This document shows, one piece after another, positions 62,163 through 64,000 of a DNA stretch of 64,000 nt. The notes below the pieces were generated by a model. It did not search any database. It had not been told where the DNA came from and was given only the letters and a program-made list of their open reading frames with translations. Made by a program: the position numbers and the translations under genes. Within the stretch, counting starts at the first letter, position 1. Each line of letters begins with the position of its first letter. Origin of the DNA: Saccharospirillum sp043196875 (GTDB lineage: Bacteria; Pseudomonadota; Gammaproteobacteria; Pseudomonadales; Natronospirillaceae). The stretch covers positions 62,001-126,000 of the forward strand of contig NZ_JBEBMX010000001.1 of NCBI RefSeq assembly GCF_043196875.1, written 5' to 3'.

Positions 62163-63410
62163 TCAGATTTTGTATTTTTCCGGCAGCGGCGTCCGCGCCA
62201 CGCCAGTTTCAACCGCTGCCCGTGCAACCGCACCGGCGACACGATCAAGCAGACGCGCATCCATCGGCTTGGGAATGATGTAGTTGCGACCAAAGGTCCA
62301 CTGCTCGCCGCCATAAGCCGCCACCACTTCCGGCAATACTTCTTCACGCGCCAGATCTTTGATGGCGTAAGCCGCCGCCAGCTTCATGGCTTCGTTAATC
62401 GCCGTAGCACGCACATCCAGCGCACCACGGAAGATGAACGGGAAGCCGAGGACATTATTCACCTGGTTCGGATAGTCCGAACGGCCGGTGGCCATCACCA
62501 GATCATCGCGCGTTGCCAGCGCCAGTTCCGGACGAATTTCCGGATCGGGATTGGCGCAGGCAAAGACGATGGGGTTGGGTGCCATCTTCTTCAGTTGCTC
62601 AGCGGACAACATATCCGGGCCGGACAAGCCCAGGAAGATATCGGCGCCGTCGATGGCGTCATCCAGAGTGCGAGCTTCGGTAACCGGGTTGGCAAACTCG
62701 GCCTTGTACTGGTTGAGGTCGTCGCGACCGGCGTGAATCACACCCTTACGGTCGACCATCAGAATATTTTCCAGCGGCATGCCCGCGGACATCAGCAGAC
62801 GCGAGCAGGAAATGGCCGCAGCGCCCGCGCCAAGCACCACCAGCTTGGCCTCGGTCAGCGTTTTACCTTGCACTTCCAGGGCGTTCAGCATGCCCGCCAC
62901 TGTGACAATGGCGGTACCGTGCTGGTCGTCATGGAAGATCGGAATCTTGCAGCTTTCGATCAAGCGCCGCTCAATTTCAAAGCACTCCGGCGCCTTGATG
63001 TCTTCTAAGTTAATGCCGCCAAAGGATTCGGCGATCAGTTCCACCGTACGGACGATTTCATCAACATTCTCGCTGTCGACTTCGATGTCGATGGCATCAA
63101 CATTGGCAAACCGCTTGAACAACAGTGCCTTGCCTTCCATCACCGGTTTACTGGCTAAAGCACCCAGATTGCCCAAGCCAAGAATCGCCGTACCGTTAGA
63201 AATCACCCCAACCAGATTGCCCTTCATGGTGTATTTGAAGGCATCTTCGGGATCTTCGGCAATGGCTCGTACCGGTTCGGCAACGCCCGGACTATAAGCC
63301 AAGGATAGGTGGCGGGACGTTTCCGCCGGCGTGGTGATCTCGATACTTAGTTTTCCCGGCGTTGGCAGGGCGTGGTATTCAAGCGCGTCGCGCTTTAAGT
63401 CATCCGACAT
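62163..63410 (-). CDS. maeB: NAD(P)-dependent malic enzyme, short form
   Basis: Converts malate to pyruvate and CO2 with NAD(P)H production. At 415 residues it has the malic-enzyme core only and lacks the C-terminal phosphotransacetylase-like domain of the long MaeB. Seen: LSLAYSPGVAEPVRAIAEDP, NGTAILGLGNLGALASKPVM, IFHDDQHGTAIVTVAGMLNA with metal ligands, VVLGAGAAAISCSRLL (cofactor site) and FACANPDPEI. It lies in the same place as PA5046 in P. aeruginosa. Confidence 0.93.
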   Translation of the reverse strand: MSDDLKRDALEYHALPTPGKLSIEITTPAETSRHLSLAYSPGVAEPVRAIAEDPEDAFKYTMKGNLVGVISNGTAILGLGNLGALASKPVMEGKALLFKRFANVDAIDIEVDSENVDEIVRTVELIAESFGGINLEDIKAPECFEIERRLIESCKIPIFHDDQHGTAIVTVAGMLNALEVQGKTLTEAKLVVLGAGAAAISCSRLLMSAGMPLENILMVDRKGVIHAGRDDLNQYKAEFANPVTEARTLDDAIDGADIFLGLSGPDMLSAEQLKKMAPNPIVFACANPDPEIRPELALATRDDLVMATGRSDYPNQVNNVLGFPFIFRGALDVRATAINEAMKLAAAYAIKDLAREEVLPEVVAAYGGEQWTFGRNYIIPKPMDARLLDRVAGAVARAAVETGVARTPLPEKYKI

Positions 63411-63656
63411 GTCCGTCTTCCATCTGTTCTTATTGGGTGAGGGGAGGCTAGGAAACTAAGTGAAGCTAGCATAAACAACGCACTAAAGCCGCTCAAGCCA
63501 GCGGCCGCGCTGTTCGTGCATGACTGTTTTGCCTGTCAGGCAAGGCCCGAACCAGACCGCATGAATCGGCCCCTCAGGCCAGCTGCGACAAGCGTTCCAG
63601 GGGATGTCTGCTGTGTCCTGTGCTGGAGCCGTCGAGGTGGGAAAAATAACGGACAT

Positions 63657-63683
63657 AAAAAAACCCGGCAGAGCCGGGTTTTG
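63657..63683 (-). terminator. Rho-independent terminator of rpmE
   Basis: On the minus strand AAAACCCGGC, loop TCT, GCCGGGTTTTTTT. It begins 20 bp after the rpmE stop. Confidence 0.92.
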
Positions 63684-63703
63684 CTGATAACGCAGACTCA
63701 GTC

Positions 63704-63919
63704 TTACTTGTTGATGCTGCGCGCGCCGAAGCGAGACTTGAAACGGTCAATACGGCCGCCAGAGTCAACGATCTTCTGCTTACCAGTGTAGAAAGGGTGG
63801 CAAGCCGAGCAAACGTCAAGGTGCATTTCACCGCCACGGGTAGAATGAGTCTTGATCACGTTGCCGCAAGAACAAGTAGCGGTCAGTTCTTCGTACTTAG
63901 GATGGATGTCAGCTTTCAT
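63704..63919 (-). CDS. rpmE: 50S ribosomal protein L31, zinc-binding (C+) form
   Basis: L31 joins the large and small subunits at the central protuberance. The 71-residue protein has the zinc cysteines Cys16, Cys18, Cys37 and Cys40 (TCSCGN and VCSACHPFYTG), so it is the zinc-dependent form rather than the zinc-starvation paralogue. The ATG at 63919 follows GAGGTGA. The last 81 bases of the window hold its upstream region; a GC-rich palindrome (CCCGGTCG...GCCGGG, near 63937-63960) is visible there, and priA is expected beyond the edge by synteny. Confidence 0.97.
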   Translation of the reverse strand: MKADIHPKYEELTATCSCGNVIKTHSTRGGEMHLDVCSACHPFYTGKQKIVDSGGRIDRFKSRFGARSINK

Positions 63920-64000
63920 GGGTCACCTCGCTGTGCCGCCACCCGGTCGTTATTGCCGGGCACCGCAACTTTGACGTAAGAATCGGCTTCGGGGCACAAT

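Overview
The window looks like a chromosome segment of a gammaproteobacterium in the Pseudomonadales/Oceanospirillales range. Two blocks keep gene orders I know from Pseudomonas aeruginosa: the glycine betaine catabolic genes, and the run hemE / gltD-gltB / damX-like / aroB-aroK / pilQPONM / mrcA / maeB / rpmE. Base composition is moderately GC-rich, apart from an AT-rich island at about 13.4-15.4 kb. I saw no tRNA, rRNA, CRISPR array or intact transposase.

Layout. 1-2.5 kb: start of parC, two small unknown genes and mobA. 2.5-8.5 kb: NAD-dependent formate dehydrogenase fdsGBA with fdhD and fdsD, all on the minus strand. 8.7-9.9 kb: glutathione-independent formaldehyde dehydrogenase fdhA. 10.2-12.9 kb: an epoxide-hydrolase-like enzyme, a YdeI-family protein and a cation/Ca2+ exchanger-like protein. 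13.0-15.4 kb: an island of broken Rhs core fragments with candidate tip/immunity pairs. 15.4-23.1 kb: etfB-etfA-dgcB-dgcA, a DUF5943-type gene and an M19 dipeptidase, read as one minus-strand operon. 23.4-25.5 kb: an FG-GAP-type lipoprotein, then a decayed partial copy of the dipeptidase. 26.0-39.6 kb: gbdR, gbcB / gbcA (divergent), glyA, sdaA, soxBDAG and purU. 39.7-43.1 kb: three envelope proteins. 43.1-63.9 kb: conserved housekeeping and type IV pilus block.

How it fits together. GbcAB demethylates glycine betaine to dimethylglycine, DgcAB (electrons to EtfAB) gives sarcosine, SoxBDAG gives glycine, GlyA gives serine and SdaA gives pyruvate. The methyl groups leave as formaldehyde or methylene-THF. 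FdhA oxidises formaldehyde to formate, PurU can release formate from formyl-THF, and FdsGBA oxidises formate to CO2 with NADH. MobA, FdhD and FdsD serve the formate dehydrogenase. A whole route from betaine to pyruvate and CO2 therefore lies in about 37 kb with its likely regulator GbdR.

The strongest non-coding signal is a promoter layout shared by glyA, soxB, gbcA and the dipeptidase-dgc operon: two TGTCGY-like half-sites 21 bp apart, with a -10 box 37 bp after the second. I infer that this is the GbdR operator. The run of 98 Ns inside hemE is an assembly artefact: the same 79 bases stand on both sides, and removing the duplication restores a normal-length protein.
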